Source: Hyalella azteca (lineage: Eukaryota > Arthropoda > Malacostraca > Amphipoda > Hyalellidae). From it: DNA of 64,000 bases. The stretch spans positions 63,551 to 127,550 of the forward strand of contig NW_025931865.1 of NCBI RefSeq assembly GCF_000764305.2. Direction: 5' to 3'. Each line of letters opens with the position of its first letter. Positions within the stretch are counted from its first letter, which is position 1. Position numbers and translations under genes: made by a program. The notes beneath the pieces are model-generated. The model searched no databases and had not been told where the DNA came from. It saw only the letters and a program-made list of their open reading frames with translations. Positions 13,563 through 26,427 of the stretch are shown one piece after another.

Positions 13563-13889
13563 GAATGTTTTTCCGAAATTTCAGCAGAATGAAAACTTTG
13601 AAAGATTTTGGAAAACGATGCGTTGTTCATTTAATTTTATTGTTTCTGGAAAAATTCGAGCGCTGGGAACGATTTATTTATTGAATTTCCTTTTTTTATA
13701 AATATGTACACTATCAAGGATTTTTTGACCTATCATGGACTTGTTCATACCCACATCCGGTATACTGTAGCTTGCAATTAAAAACAAATTTTAGTTTTTG
13801 ACGAGTCGAATACCGGGATACGATTCTTTGTAATGGCAATATATTTACTTATCCACATCATTTGTTATGTTGACAAGCTTCCTGTTCGT

Positions 13890-14115
13890 TCACCTGCATC
13901 CGGCAGTACAGACAGCACACTCGGTCATTCACCTCATCCAACCGTACAGACAGCCCACTTTTTCATACACCACACCAGACCGTAAAGATAGCCCAAGCCC
14001 ACTCTTTCATACACCTCATCCGCTCGTACAGACAACCCACTCGGTCATTCACCTCATCCCACCTTACAGACAGCCCACTCTTTCATACATCTCATCCGAC
14101 CGTCCTGACAGACCA
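13890..14115. repeat. About 40-bp minisatellite (cacctcatccgaccgtacag)
   Basis: Five to six imperfect units alternating cggtcattcacctcatcc and ctttcatacacctcatcc with acagacagccca between. Confidence 0.88.
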
Positions 14116-14476
14116 ATTGTTAATATACACTATAATAACAATCGCAATGTCAGCGTAGGAAATTAGGCCATCTGGCTGCTCGTCTATTCCGTGTATCGCA
14201 GAATTTCCACAGCCTTCACAACTTGCTCGTTGTTTCAACTTTAACCACTCAGCCGCCATGCTGAGAGTGGCGAACCCTAATGACTTCAAAATACTAGCAA
14301 TCACTACTAGGCTATTAACTGACCGGATATAATTAAAATAATATTATAATTATATATACTTGCAAGTTTAAAATTAAATATAAACATCACCATCAGTTCT
14401 AATAATATTTAAAAACTTCACTGGTAAAAATATTTCTAGTTCAATTTTCAATTTTTAACCAATCAGCAAACCGATA

Positions 14477-14833
14477 GGGTAACATGGGGCAGCGAGTCTA
14501 CTGCGGGTCATGGGCCCATATAGCGGGTTTCTCGCTAAGTATATGGCAGATATTGTCCGTGTTCTCTACCGCCGGTCGACAGTTTCACTGGGATGAAGTG
14601 TACGGATTTACGTTTGTTAAGTGTTTGCGTTATTAAGTTATTTGTGAGTAACTGTTTTGCCCAGATAAAAACTTTTTGCTGCTAAATAAAACTGTTTCCG
14701 ATTACTGTAGATGAAGCTTTTGAAATTACTGTGAATTATATTTTGAAAGTAATGTTTATAGGGATAATTTTGAGATCAAGTTTAGACTATTAGCTTTTAA
14801 AATGAAATGTTGACACGATATAAATTGAAATGA
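14477..14833. mobile_element. Inverted partial copy of the 4.0-5.6 kb element
   Basis: Reverse complement of about 5,212-5,579, starting with TA followed by GGGTAACATGGGGCAGCG. The other end of this copy is not visible. After 14,834 the sequence is unrelated and soon enters a 13-bp array. Confidence 0.7.
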
Positions 14834-14919
14834 TGAGAGCACTCGTTAAAAGGCGAGGAATGTCCACACGAGCGCCAAACTATGGCGGCTATGAATGGCT
14901 GTACGCGGGCAATCATCAG

Positions 14920-15745
14920 TTTCATCCATTCTGTTTTATTCGTTCAGTTTCATCCGTTCTGTATCATCCGTTCTGTTCCATCCGTTCTGTTCCGTCCATT
15001 CTGTTTCATACCTTCTGTTTCATCCCTTCTGTTTCATCCCTTCTGCTTCGGCCGTTCTGTTTCATCCCTTCTGTTTCATTCCTTATGTTTCATCCCTTAT
15101 GTTTCATTCCTTCTGTTTCATCCGTTATGTTTCATCCTTTCTGTTTCATGGCCGTTCTGTTTCATCCCTTCTGTTTCATTCCTTATGTTTCATCCCTTAT
15201 GTTTCATTCCTTCTGTTTCATCCGTTATGTTTCATCCTTTCTGTTTCATCCCTTCTGTTTCATTCCTTATGTTTCATCCCTTATGTTTCATCCCTTATGT
15301 TTCATCCGTTCTGTTTCATCCATTATGTGTCATCCCTTATGTATCATCTCCTATGTTTCATCCCTTCTGTCTCATCCCTTCTGTTTCATCCATTATGTTT
15401 AATCCCTTATGTATCCTCCCGTCTGTTTCATCCCTTATGTTTCATCCGCTCTGTTTCATCCGCTATGTTTCATCCATTATGTTTCATCCCATAAGTTTCA
15501 TCCCTTATGTTTCATCCGTTATGTTTCATCCCTTCTGTTTCATCACAAACGTTTCGTCAGTTTTGTTTCATCCATTATGTTTCACCCCTTTGGTTTCATC
15601 CGTTCTGATGCATTCTTTCTGTTTCGTCACATCAATTTCATTCCTTCTGTTTTCATCTTTCTGCTTCACCTCTTCTGTTTCATCATCTCTGTTTCAGGAC
15701 TTTAGCTTCATAACTTCTTGTAACTTCTGGTTCATCACTTATGCT
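14920..15745. repeat. 13-bp minisatellite (ttctgtttcatcc)
   Basis: About 60 units, drifting at the right end. A higher-order unit of about 100 bp is duplicated (about 15,050-15,149 and 15,150-15,250). As 13 is not a multiple of three, the same repeat peptide (FIPSVSSLLFHPLC) runs through all three plus frames, one of them for about 289 codons. These are not genes. Confidence 0.95.
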
Positions 15746-18124
15746 TCATAACTTCAGCAGTGTCTCATCAGAATCATGACTTCTGCTATACCCTCGTATC
15801 TGAAATGTTTCTTTTAGGATGTTTATACGCCCGTTAATTATTAAAGTTCATAGATATCAATGTTTGCAAACAACAAGCCTATGAAATTAAAGGGTTTCGA
15901 AAGAAAACATTAACTTTAAATCATTTGTTTTCAAAACGTACATAAAAATTTCGAACAATGAGGCTCTGATTATAGAGCAAGCAACGATGAGACGCCATAC
16001 TTATCTCAGAAGCGTAAAGTCAGCCAAAATCACACTGAAAATGCATAGCAAATCAATGAGATTGCATACTCAAGACCAGCTGTGCAATCATGCGGATGGT
16101 CCCATGACGGCCGTACAATTCCTGGAATTCCTGTCAATATTGTCCAGGTCTGGCAGCCTTACAACGGCACCTGTCACGCTAAAATATTAGAGATTATTTA
16201 ATATCATCCTGGATGACATAGTGTCAGCGCAGGAAATTAACCGTGAGATTTTTGTTTGCGAAGCTTGCAAGAAAATTGCAGTGAGATTATTTATTGACCG
16301 CTTAAATGATTTATTGTTACGTAACAATAATAATAATAATAATAAATGTTTTCAACTTTGCATTGCCATGTTGACCCGTTTCCGATTTTTGACAATTCGG
16401 TACTAAACTAAATGTAAACAGAATGCCAATAATCTTTTGTCAGTGTGAGATTATTCGTTATTGATTCATTGTTTTTTCTGAAGCAATAAGTTTCCAGGAA
16501 TTGAATTGGCAGAAAATACAGGAATTGATTTTTTGTGCTGTGAGGTAGAAAATAGAAATATTGAGTGAGCGAAATACACATCCGAAATGAACGACAGCAC
16601 CAACGACCAACACGTGCCAATGACTATGAAATGTTTGAAGTGTTAAAATATGGTAAAATAGTAACGTCAAGACACAGTGTAGTTGTTATCATATGACAGC
16701 TGCGTAAACCAATTAGATATGATAGCTGCATTAACGCAAGCTAATTCATCGTACGTTGTTTGCACCGTTAAAAATCCCCTGAATCTAAAGTGCTAAATAG
16801 GAGGCTGTTATTATGCGATGTTTACCGACCAATTTTCGAAATTCCTATGTTAATAGGTATCGATTGACGTACAGGAGAAAGAAATTTATGGGTTTGAAAA
16901 TAATTATCCCATTTTTAAGGGATATTGTGCCTGCCAAATGGAGAGCACAACGAGAAGCATGACTTCATAAAAAACTTGTTTGAATGAAATGCAGGATTGT
17001 TGGCTATCGCGACGACTATTATCTCTTATCTGAGAAACATTTGACACGAAAAACTCATCCAAAGCTGCTCCAACTTTGCCTCTCGACGCTGCTTTATATA
17101 GTCGTATAGACTGTGTCTTGGGAGCTTTTTATTGGCAGAAACCGGAATTCCCACTTGATGTTCGCTCCCAGAAGGATACAAATATTGTACATATTTAAAA
17201 CACTTTTAATATTAAGGCTTTTTATGCTGTGTTCAAGCGTTTTTATGGTTTCAATAAATTCAGGCGCGGTTGCGAAAATTTGACAATTAATGAGATTGTA
17301 AACAAGGAGTAACTTTCCTTTCTTTCGTATCATCTTCAGCAAGAAGTTATAATAACGGAACGGATAACAGAATCAGTTTAAAAACTTGCTATCATATTTT
17401 TTGAAGTTTGTTGACGAGCTAGTTAAATATTTCCAATACTTAAATTCCAATAAATTAATAGGTTACTAAAAAATTTTGTGGGAAAAATTCTGTTAATGCA
17501 CTTTCTTTCCTATTACATTACATTCTTATTTTTTGGTCAGTTGGGAAGGAATTCAAGTTGAAAGACAGAATTTTTTCGTTGACTGAATAATAAAAATGGC
17601 CTAAAGACAATTGATAAATGCTGATTTTAAGATCTAATTGATGCCTATAAATGGACAGATGGAACATAAAACACAATATTCAAAAGTCAATTAATTTTAT
17701 TAAATTAAACACTTATCAGAAAGTTATCATCATCAAAGTTATGACGCAAAACATGGATTTTCAGGGTGACAGAATATTTTTTGGATGAACCAATATTCAG
17801 AAAAAAACTATATTTTTTGCGCTTCAAGTAGCGTATGCAAACTAGGCTCTTAAGTCGCTAAACTTCGAGAGATTGCAATGTCTTAAAAAGTTTCAGTTCT
17901 GCCAAAACCCTAGGCTTGCATCACAGAAGTTGCCGCAACACTAGACTCGAACAGGTGCTCGTTACGAAACAAAAAGTACGAAGGGTAGCTTCGCTTATCT
18001 TTTTTTTGTAACATAAAGGATAACCAAGAAAAGAGTTACATATTGCCACAAGTACAGTTTTATAAACAATAAGTATTTTAGACATTTGAAAAATGGTTTC
18101 TAATAACGCACGTTTGAAATAACA
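15746..18124. other. No gene recognised
   Basis: AT-rich sequence. There is an (AAT)7 microsatellite at about 16,325-16,346. A GC-richer patch at 16.0-16.2 kb is open on the plus strand for 67 codons without any recognisable motif. Confidence 0.5.
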
Positions 18125-20150
18125 CCACTTAGTTTTTCGAACATTTTCAGTCAACATTTTTCATTTGTTCCAAATGTCGAAAACGCGATACTTGTTTTAG
18201 GAATAAAAATGTCGAATTTTATTTTAATTTTATTTCAAATTTCATTATTAACAGCTTAAACAGCAAAATACGATTGAGGTGCGTTACAATAATAATGCTG
18301 AATCTTGTAATTGTTAGATTTTATTCCCAGTAAACGTGTTTCCGGGGAGTTGGTAAAAGCGACGAGGGATTCACTAAGATATTATAAAATAAATGGGATA
18401 GGTTATAAGGGTTTACAAAATTCAAAGTTCTTTGACTTTTCATCATTTTTATAAGTAATAATTCATAAAAAAATGACTTCCATATCATCAACTTCCACCA
18501 ATCAACTTCGATATCATCGGAATACTTTCATCATTAGATTCACGTTACTTTCTAATTTAATTAGAAAAATGAACGTTGAATGTTCTACGCCAGGCGAACA
18601 AAATTACATTTAAGTGGAAGTGAAAGGAAGGGAATGTCGGAAAATATTATTTATTTTCACAATGCATTTTTGCATAATAAATGCAACGGAAATAATTTTG
18701 CCTAATATGTGACAACTCACTGATGATCAGAAATGTTCGTGGGCTCAAAATCGCTAATAAAATATAAAAATCTTTCGTAGAATATATTATGATTATCGTT
18801 GTGATATAGAATATATATTCTAAAATTTGAGTATACTAGCCAGGGAATTTTTTTTTGTTACGAAAACTGCTGGATCAATTTAAATTAAAAAATTTTAAAC
18901 TATATATTTTGAATATATTAACATTTGAGCAATTTTTATACCTGCCCACTGTTCATACAATATAAATTTCCATGCAATATAAAACATCAGCTGTTAACGG
19001 AGCTTTCAAGCGTGCAAAATCTATGCCGTATGCGAATGCATTCTCCTGTCGAAAAAAAAAATTTAATCCTAAAATACGGGGCAAAACACTATAAGTATTT
19101 CGAACATTTTCATTCAACATTTTCCATTTGTATCGGTAAGTTCCATAGGTCGAGAACGCGATATATGTTCATGAATTAAAAATGTTGAATTTTATTTTAA
19201 TTTTATTTCGAATTTCATCACAAACAGCTCTAAGATACCATTTCGAAATTTACTTTTCGGAGAAAATGAGTTTACGGTGCGTTACAATAATAATGCTGAA
19301 TCTTGTATATAATTGTTAGACTTTTATTTCCAGTAAACGTGTTTCCAGGGAGTTGGCAAAAGTGACGGGGGATTCCTTAAGATATTACAAAATAATAGGG
19401 ATAGGTTATAAAGGTTTACAGAATTCAAAATTGTATTATTTTTCAGCATTTTTATAACTAATATTTCATAAAAAAATTACTCAAGAAACCCACCTGCCAA
19501 TCAACGTAACAACTTTAAATTAAATATTGTCTATAATAGATATTTAAACGAGCTGCTTTCAACAACGATTCCATATCATCAGAATACTTTCATCATCAGA
19601 TTCACGCTACACTCTAATTTAATTTTAAAAAATGAACGTTGAATGTTCTACACCAGGCGAACAAAATAAATTTAAGTAGAAGTTATAGAAAGGGTATGTT
19701 GCAAATATTATTTATTTGCAAAATATATTTTTGCATAATAAATGTTACGGATATAATATTTTGCATAATTTATTACAACTCACTGATGATCAGAAAATTC
19801 TCGTTGGCTTAAAATCGCTAATATAATATAAAAATCATTAGTAGAATCTAATCTAATTATTGTTTCGATATAGAATATATATTATTAAAATTGAGTATAC
19901 CAGCTAGGGAATTTTTTTTGTTACGAAAACTGCAGCATCAACTTCAATTATTTTGAACTTATATGTTTTGAATATATTGACATTTGAGCAATTTTTATAC
20001 CTGCACACTGTTCATACAAAATAAATTTCCATGTAACATAAAACCTCAGCTTTTAACGGAGCTTTCAAGCGTGCAAAATCTATGCCGTATGCGAATGCAT
20101 TCTCCTGCCGAAAAAAAAAATTTAATCCTAAAATACGGGGCAAAATTTTC
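18125..20150. repeat. Tandem duplication, unit about 1 kb
   Basis: About 18,125-19,090 recurs at about 19,092-20,150. Shared words are ggtgcgttacaataataatg, gaacgttgaatgttctac and atctatgccgtatgcgaatg. The copies differ by many small changes and indels. No coding region is recognised. Right after copy 2 a GC-rich patch (20,215-20,330) is open on the plus strand. Confidence 0.87.
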
Positions 20151-20644
20151 AGGTATAATATAATACATTTAGAAAGATATATGGCAATGTACGACTGCCG
20201 AGAAAATGCAGAAATTCAGCGCTGCCCGAACATATCCCTGCCCGAGGCCGGTAAGGCCGAACGGAAGGAAGCCTGGCATCCTCCGATGCTGCAGCTCTCG
20301 CTCGCTCCCAACAAAAGTTGCTCAATTTCGTAAGCTTGAGACTGAGGAAATACCTGCTTGCAACTTCCCTTATAGGCCAAACTGATCGAACGCTGGAATT
20401 TTAAATGAAAGACTCGTTGCTAAGGCGGACTTTAACATGGACGCATACGACTTTCCAGTGATATAATTCGCATGGATAATGGAACTGAAACATTGAACCA
20501 CATGCCTTCAGGAGGAAACTGGGGTAAAATTTCCAGGATTTTGTGAATTCTAAGTAAAGACAAAGCAGGGGAGTTTGTATTTTCGTTTTCGACTGATAAC
20601 TTGAAGGAAAATAATAAGCAATTTCATATATATAACTCGTTATT

Positions 20645-20650
20645 TTTATT
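20645..20650 (-). terminator. Candidate polyadenylation signal
   Basis: AATAAA on the minus strand, about 260 bp past the proposed TGA. In sequence this AT-rich such hexamers are common, so it is only suggestive. Confidence 0.3.
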
Positions 20651-20911
20651 AACGACAATAGAATAAAAAAACACAGCTAACAATTGTAAATGTCATTTAC
20701 ATGAAATGTCATATATATTGTCATAAGTGTTTAACATACTCGTACATGAAAATCGATATGAAATATAATTAATTTCCCTCATACAAGTCACATACAAATA
20801 AACATTCAGAAAGGTTTCCATACAATTTTAATAAAAGTAATACATCAAAACTATATAAATAAATAAACTGTTTAGCTTCCACATTCAAATTCACATTCTC
20901 GCAGTCAGAAT

Positions 20912-21030
20912 TCAAAAGGAAAATTGAATGAAGGTAAAAGGCAGCTGGTCTGGGCGGTCGTCATCAGGACCTGCGGGAGAAAACTGAGCGGCTTTGCCGA
21001 AGTCAGATTTACGAAAAGATTTAAATTCGC
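20912..21030 (-). CDS. Possible C-terminal exon with stop
   Basis: Acceptor TGCTTTTCTCAG is followed by 38 codons and TGA, in the phase 1 required by the last CCP exon. The peptide starts GEFKSFRKSDFGKAAQFSPA and ends PDQLPFTFIQFSF. It is charged and has no membrane span. A second good acceptor (TTTTCTCCCGCAG, exon from 20,970) lies inside and is also phase 1. The peptide resembles a cytoplasmic tail, but no transmembrane exon was found between 21.0 and 22.9 kb. Membership of this gene is inferred from phase and position. Confidence 0.42.
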
Positions 21031-22883
21031 CTGAGAAAAGCAGGGTATTAATTTACATTAAATATCATTGGGGAAAACTCTGAACTTAGTCTACTTAAAT
21101 TATTAATCTACGTTTATATAATATGAGAATGCATTCAAATTGACTGGATACACGTCATTCATAGTATTAGCGCTCTCCATGATTTTTAAAATGTAATAAA
21201 AATCAAAGTGAAAATAGGTTAAGGTAAATCAATTGAAAATTAATTGATTAGAGAAACATGAAATCTAGTGAAATGGCGAAAATATTAGATACCTGCGATT
21301 ATATAAATTATTATATCTATTTATTGATTAACATCATATATAATGTTACATAATGAAATTTGAAAATATAATATTTTGCGTTTTTATTAGTACATTTTAA
21401 TTATTTTTGTATTAGTGTTATAATTGCAATGTCTGCCTAACATTAGTTCGCAAATAATTCACTTATGTTCAATTATTATTGTTTTATTATTCGCGCGAGA
21501 TTCAAAGTCTACGGATTTCTGCATATCCATTGACAATATGTTAAAGTTAATAAATAAAGAAGATTTGACAAAATGCCATTCACTTCAAAATTCTCCGCAT
21601 ATTACTATTCCTGACAGTTCCCTTCATGAAGTTAGTCGTCCTATATACGGCACCTTATAAAAATATCACACGACTGACTTATAAATCTTAACAAATTTGG
21701 AATTATTACTGATGTCCAAGTATTCGTAATTCTATAGCATTTGAGCGCTAATAAACAAAGTTAATATTTTGCAAAAATTTTCAATTAGCAAAAGTTAAGA
21801 CAGCACGATAGCTGAATGATTCAAATTCATAGGCTTGATTCCATTGGAATTCCTTCCCCGAGGCAAGTCATTGAGGCTTCTTGAAAAGATTTAATCACTG
21901 CCAGAAAATCAAAAGACTGAACTCTGAGCACGAAAGTAGAATCCTGATTGTCATCCCATTCAGCGAGAAAATAGCGCTGTAACAAGGCTTTAAAGCAGTG
22001 ATGACGTTCGTGAAAATGTTATCGTGGTAAATGATGATGGGGAAATGATAAGAGCAAGCATTAAGAATGTCGTAAAAATTGTTCAGATAAAAATATATTT
22101 GCGTACCAAAAGCATCACTTTCAATATAGATAAATTCGTCTGCTGATCCTAACTGAATAGGAAATAATTCACCCATTGATTTGTTATGTCTATATCATGC
22201 TTAGTAATTCAAAGCGTGAAACCTGTGATCTAAACAGACAAAAATTTTGTAAATAAATACCGGATAACAAGGCTTAATTTTACAATATCCCCCGCAAACG
22301 ACCATTGAATTAATCATGGAATTTTAGACGGAAAAATAAAAAATAAATCACAATTTAGTTGTACGATGCGCTGAGTCTGAAAATTTGATGAGCCACATAA
22401 CAACAGGTGAACTTTCCTGGAAGCTTTTATAGATCGTTAAAGAAATATCAGTGGCTTGAAAATTCTATTTGGAAGCACTTCTGGCGGATAAATCCTATGA
22501 AAAATAAGGAGACTTCATATGATGGAGGGTCGGAGTGTGGTTACTTTGTCCCTAATTTTTTTAAGTGAAAAAACAAAAAAAAAATTATGTTCTGAGTTTC
22601 GTTATTCATTTTAACTATCCAGAATTTGAATGATTTCCAACTCATTTTGACGATTCGAATTCATTACAAGAATTGAATTATCTTCTTGATTTTCGAGTTC
22701 CTTTCAAGGATGTTGATTCTCGCCCATATAAGGGAGACTCGTCAATATTTTGGAGCAAAAGGATATTCGCTTCAAATAATCGGGCTTAAATTAAAATATG
22801 CCTTGCTTGGACTCATCCGAGTCGGAGGTTATGGGTTAATTAAGTGAGAATTCTTTATATAACATCATGGATTTCTAACTTAC
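21031..22883 (-). other. Last intron region, no exon recognised
   Basis: AT-rich sequence in which I looked for a transmembrane-coding exon and found none. A short open stretch near 22.28 kb (minus) reads MVVCGGYCKIKPCYP but lacks convincing splice sites. It is most simply an intron. Confidence 0.5.
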
Positions 22884-23060
22884 CGCAATCTGGTACGTAA
22901 ATCATGGACCAGTTGCCGTTGGTACAGTTGTTGTAGAGGGCCAATTGTCCGCTCTGGAAGTACCCAGGACAGAAGTACTCGACGACGACTCCTTCTGTGA
23001 AGTTGCCCGTGAACGACGAGTTCGCGTGCAAGGGAGCGTCTAGCGGCGGCCCAGGGCACG
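22884..23060 (-). CDS. Last CCP module exon (23.0 kb)
   Basis: A phase 1-1 exon of 59 codons, with acceptor ACTTCCCTCAG and donor GTAAG. It begins ACPGPPLDAPLHANSSFTG and contains VVVEYFCPGYFQSG, YNNCTNGNWSM and VPDCG. This is a textbook CCP with four cysteines and N-G-N-W. It is the final recognisable extracellular module. What follows it in the transcript is uncertain. Confidence 0.85.
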
Positions 23061-23336
23061 CTGAGGGAAGTCAAATGTGAAATAATCAAGAGTCTGTGCA
23101 TAAAATAATTTGTTTATCAAGTATTTTCGGATATCTATTACTTATGAATATGGATTAAATGGAAACAATCTAACTGGGATTTAAAACGTTGGTATAACGC
23201 GTCATTGTGCTTAGTTACTGCCGGTGCGTAACGCGAAAAAATATCGGAGACAACAGACAAACTTGATCTGAATGGTGGTCATATTAAACGTTGTTGAACA
23301 TGTAGTCAATTATATACTTAATTATCAAACACTCAC

Positions 23337-23567
23337 CAGGTCTACAGACAAACTTCTCCTGCAAGGTGGTCATGTTGAAGGCTTGATTTACAGGTCCGTA
23401 AGTCGCATTACCCGCCGTATCCATGCACTTGATAGACTCGTTGAATGCGCCGTAATCTGTGGCTTGTCCCTTAGGGCACTGGTAGGTGAGAACCTCTTCC
23501 ACGAAGGTAGGTAACCCCGACCACGTCACGTTCACGCCGTTGATTTCGGCCGGCGGGTCCAGGCAGG
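23337..23567 (-). CDS. CCP module exon (23.5 kb)
   Basis: A phase 1-1 exon of 77 codons, with acceptor ACTTTACAG and donor GTGAGT. It begins ACLDPPAEINGVNVTWSG and contains VLTYQCPKGQATDYG, SIKCMDTAGNATYG and KFVCRPG. Four cysteines are in place. The third-to-fourth cysteine loop is long, with Tyr in place of Trp. Four sequons are present. Confidence 0.84.
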
Positions 23568-24257
23568 CTGTAAAGTTTGTGCAATATTAACTAGATTTAC
23601 TTGATTTAGTTTCCCATTAAGTTCAAAGTTTGCATTTACAGGTACAACTAAAAGGAGCTAAAACTATTCTACCACCAGTTACTAACTCAAAGCAAATCCC
23701 TGAAATAAAAGTTGCTTAATATTGATGTGGAATAGGAAACTAACTGATCGAAACTCGAGTAATATGATGAGTTTAATTATAATGTTGAGTGTACGAAAAA
23801 TAGTCACGAGTTCGTGGCTATTTTTTATAGAAGCCGTCAGCTAATCACTAAGGGCTTTTGAAAATAAATCCATAAATTACAGACGATAAATCTACCGCAA
23901 CGTATCCTTATTCCGCTACGTTTGCTTCAACGAGTTTCGATATTAGACTGAGAAAAATGGATGGGCCATATTGTCCAAATAGCTATACACTTGTTACATG
24001 TAGCACTGATATGTCTTTTTTCTGGACTAAACTGGGTCAAGCTAACATGCAAATGGGCAGAGGGTAAAACATGCAGAAGGTATGGCTGTCCTGACGACGT
24101 GTATCGCATTCGTATACAGAGGGCATGGCTAACCTAACCTTGGTTATCCTTTCCGTATTCAGAGGTTATGGCTGACGTTATGACAGTTATCGTATCCTAT
24201 ACAGAGGGCATGGCTGACAATAACGTTGGTTATCGTACATACAAAGGCTCAGCTAAC

Positions 24258-24375
24258 CTCGGCTGCAGATCAAGATGCTGCTGTTGATAGCCGTCCAGGA
24301 TCCGTTGACGCTCGTTGACGTCACTGTTGTCATACGATTACCGAACACTTGTCCAGCTGGGCAAGTGTAATTTAC
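24258..24375 (-). CDS. Degenerate CCP module, copy 1, second half
   Basis: A 118 bp exon, phase 0 to 1, with acceptor TATTTCAG and donor GTTAGC. It encodes VNYTCPAGQVFGNRMTTVTS and then SVNGSWTAINSSILICSRG. Cysteines II and IV are kept and III is lost. It is the counterpart of the exon at 31.5 kb. The following intron carries only two or three units of the 42-bp repeat that is expanded in the other copy. Confidence 0.76.
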
Positions 24376-24836
24376 CTGAAATATTTTATCAATTTATTTT
24401 ACATTAAGCAATTCGTAACTTGTTAATATTTCCGCACTAAAGGCATGATCAATGATGCGACTGTAAAACCCAATGAGAGATGTAACTGCACGACCAGTTT
24501 TCTATTGATGTATTCCAGTAGCGTGATATTTGATTTAGAATCTGTGTTGAACCTAGTTCATGCGGTACGCTTTTTGAATAAATTCTTGATTAAAATTTAT
24601 TCCTCTTCAGCCTCCTTATCTTGGATGAAACGAGTATATACTTGAAATTGACGTTTTTAATGTAAGATATCGTCTAACGGGAATGAAAATAGCAGGCTAT
24701 AAGCGAGGCGAATATGAATAAAAATTAATAGGTACACTCTAACGAGATCAATGCTTACAACATATACATAAGTAAAATATAAGTTGAGCATAAAGTCAAA
24801 GAAATTAGTCTATATTATCAATAGAAAAGAACTTAC

Positions 24837-24934
24837 CGTAGCGCCCTCGCGCAGATTGTCGGTGCCGTCGCCTTTCCACGTGGTCGTCATGGTCGTCATG
24901 TTGGGTGGGGCGGCGGGTGGCTGGTTAGTGGCCA
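24837..24934 (-). CDS. Degenerate CCP module, copy 1, first half
   Basis: A 98 bp exon, phase 1 to 0, with acceptor TTTGTCTTCAG and donor GTAAGT. It encodes VATNQPPAAPPNMTTMTTTW and then KGDGTDNLREGAT. It lacks the first CCP cysteine, as does the copy at 32.1 kb, which is three codons shorter. Confidence 0.76.
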
Positions 24935-25699
24935 CTGAAGACAAATAATATCTCATTATAGCAAATAACTTATTTATGTAAAATAATTCCTGAAGATTTT
25001 CTCTTTATATAAATTCGACGGTAATAAGTTAGCGCATTTAAACGGCATATTTAGTAAATTTTGTTGTAATTCGTTCTCATTGAAATATATCCCGGCACAT
25101 ATTCTTCATTCTTATTCTGCCAGGCGGCTGCACATGACAGCACAAAATTTTGTTCTGCAAACAAGCCACGAGTGGAAATAACCTTGGTAATTTTTTTTCT
25201 TAATCAACCGTGAGCGGGCCTTTCGGTCGAGAATTTGCTCAAGTCTTTGGCAAATCCGGAGATATGTATATATATTTTGTGTATTTTGCAACTTTACGTA
25301 TAAGCTAAAATTTGACCAAAATTTAACAAAAAAGACTAGTCGCAAAAATGACGAGTAGGCAATTTTGAGCAATAACTCTAATTGTTAATGTAAGTTACGA
25401 AAAAAATAGTATTATATATTATTTAAGATTAATATGGAATCTTGCCGGACTAAGGAAATTATTTTAAAATATCTATTTGTTGCATAGGTTCTATATTTAT
25501 ATTCAATCCATTCGCATAAATAAATAAATTTAAAGTAACAATTTTACATAATATATTTTCTGTAGACAGGTTATTAATGCCTCCTTAATCACGCCTTGTA
25601 CCATTGCTTACTGATGCTACTCTCAAAAATTCGATTTTCCCGCCCAGTGCTCTCAGCCCAGTTAATTTGGCAAGTACGCGCCGATTTCCTCCATAGTAT

Positions 25700-25932
25700 T
25701 AATCTAGTAATTAATTATAAAGTAGTCTCTGTAATAATAGTCTATAATCAAGCAAGTATTCTCTGTAGTAGTCTATAATAAATCAAGTTGTCTCAATAGT
25801 AGGAGTTTACTTGTATAATTAATCAGTAGTATCTGTAGTAGTAGTCTACGATCAATCAAGTAGTATCTGTAGTAGTATTCTACAATCAATCAAGTAGTAT
25901 CTGTAGTAGAAGTCTACAATCAATCACGCAGT
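25700..25932. repeat. About 37-bp minisatellite
   Basis: About six imperfect units of agtagtatctgtagtag plus ctacaatcaatca in the intron before the 26.2 kb CCP exon pair. Confidence 0.85.
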
Positions 25933-26195
25933 CTCTATTCGAATTCTTAGGCACTGCTTCTCAACGGACGTGGCTATCGTGGCAAATAGCGTAGCCGTGA
26001 GCAGACAGCGTAGCGTATCGTGGCGTCCAAAACATTTCCTGATTTCCTAAAAATTTGAAAATCAGTTTTTCTAAAATCAAGCAGTTGAGCTGGACTCAAA
26101 TTTTTTGAAATATTTTGACCTGACATGTGCGTATGATTATGATGTCGAAACCGTGCGTTTGGTTATGTTAATAACAGAAATAATGCGGGACTCAC

Positions 26196-26283
26196 ACAAG
26201 TAGCAGTCGAGGGTTCCTCTTGGAATGGTCCAGTCGCCGGTGGCGGAGCAGGTTGCCGTGACATTGCTGGCCATAAGCAGAGT
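26196..26283 (-). CDS. CCP module, second half exon (26.2 kb)
   Basis: An 88 bp exon, phase 0 to 1, with acceptor TTATTTCCAG and donor GTGAGT. It encodes TLLMASNVTATCSATGDWTI and then PRGTLDCYL. Cysteines III and IV with G-D-W between complete the CCP begun at 26.5 kb. A 17-base poly(A) on the plus strand lies in the short intron just upstream in transcription. Confidence 0.8.
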
Positions 26284-26427
26284 CTGGAAATAAGTGCAAA
26301 AAAAAAAAAAAAACAATTTTTGAATATCTCACTGTGAGGGGCAAAAAATTAGGTATATGTGTGTATTCTGATAGGAACCAGATAATTTTAAGGAATTTCA
26401 TACAATTTGAATCTTCATGGCGCTTAC

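Larger units (their letters stand above)
23930..25703. repeat. Segmental duplication, copy 1 (partner 30.71-32.92 kb)
   Basis: This segment, from tcaacgagtttcgatatt to the 25.7 kb minisatellite, contains the degenerate CCP exon pair and reappears at 30,712-32,918. Identity is patchy: near-identical over 24.54-24.71 and 24.95-25.70 kb, visibly lower (about 80-90%) elsewhere. The duplication is direct and within the gene. Confidence 0.88.

Noticed and set aside
14830..15751. Overlapping plus-strand ORFs of 190, 289, 199 and 98 codons
   Set aside because: All derive from the 13-bp array, with the same peptide in every frame.
20215..20335. GC-rich plus-strand open stretch after the 1-kb tandem repeat
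   Set aside because: Only about 35 codons, no motif and no convincing splice sites. It is noted only as a composition anomaly.
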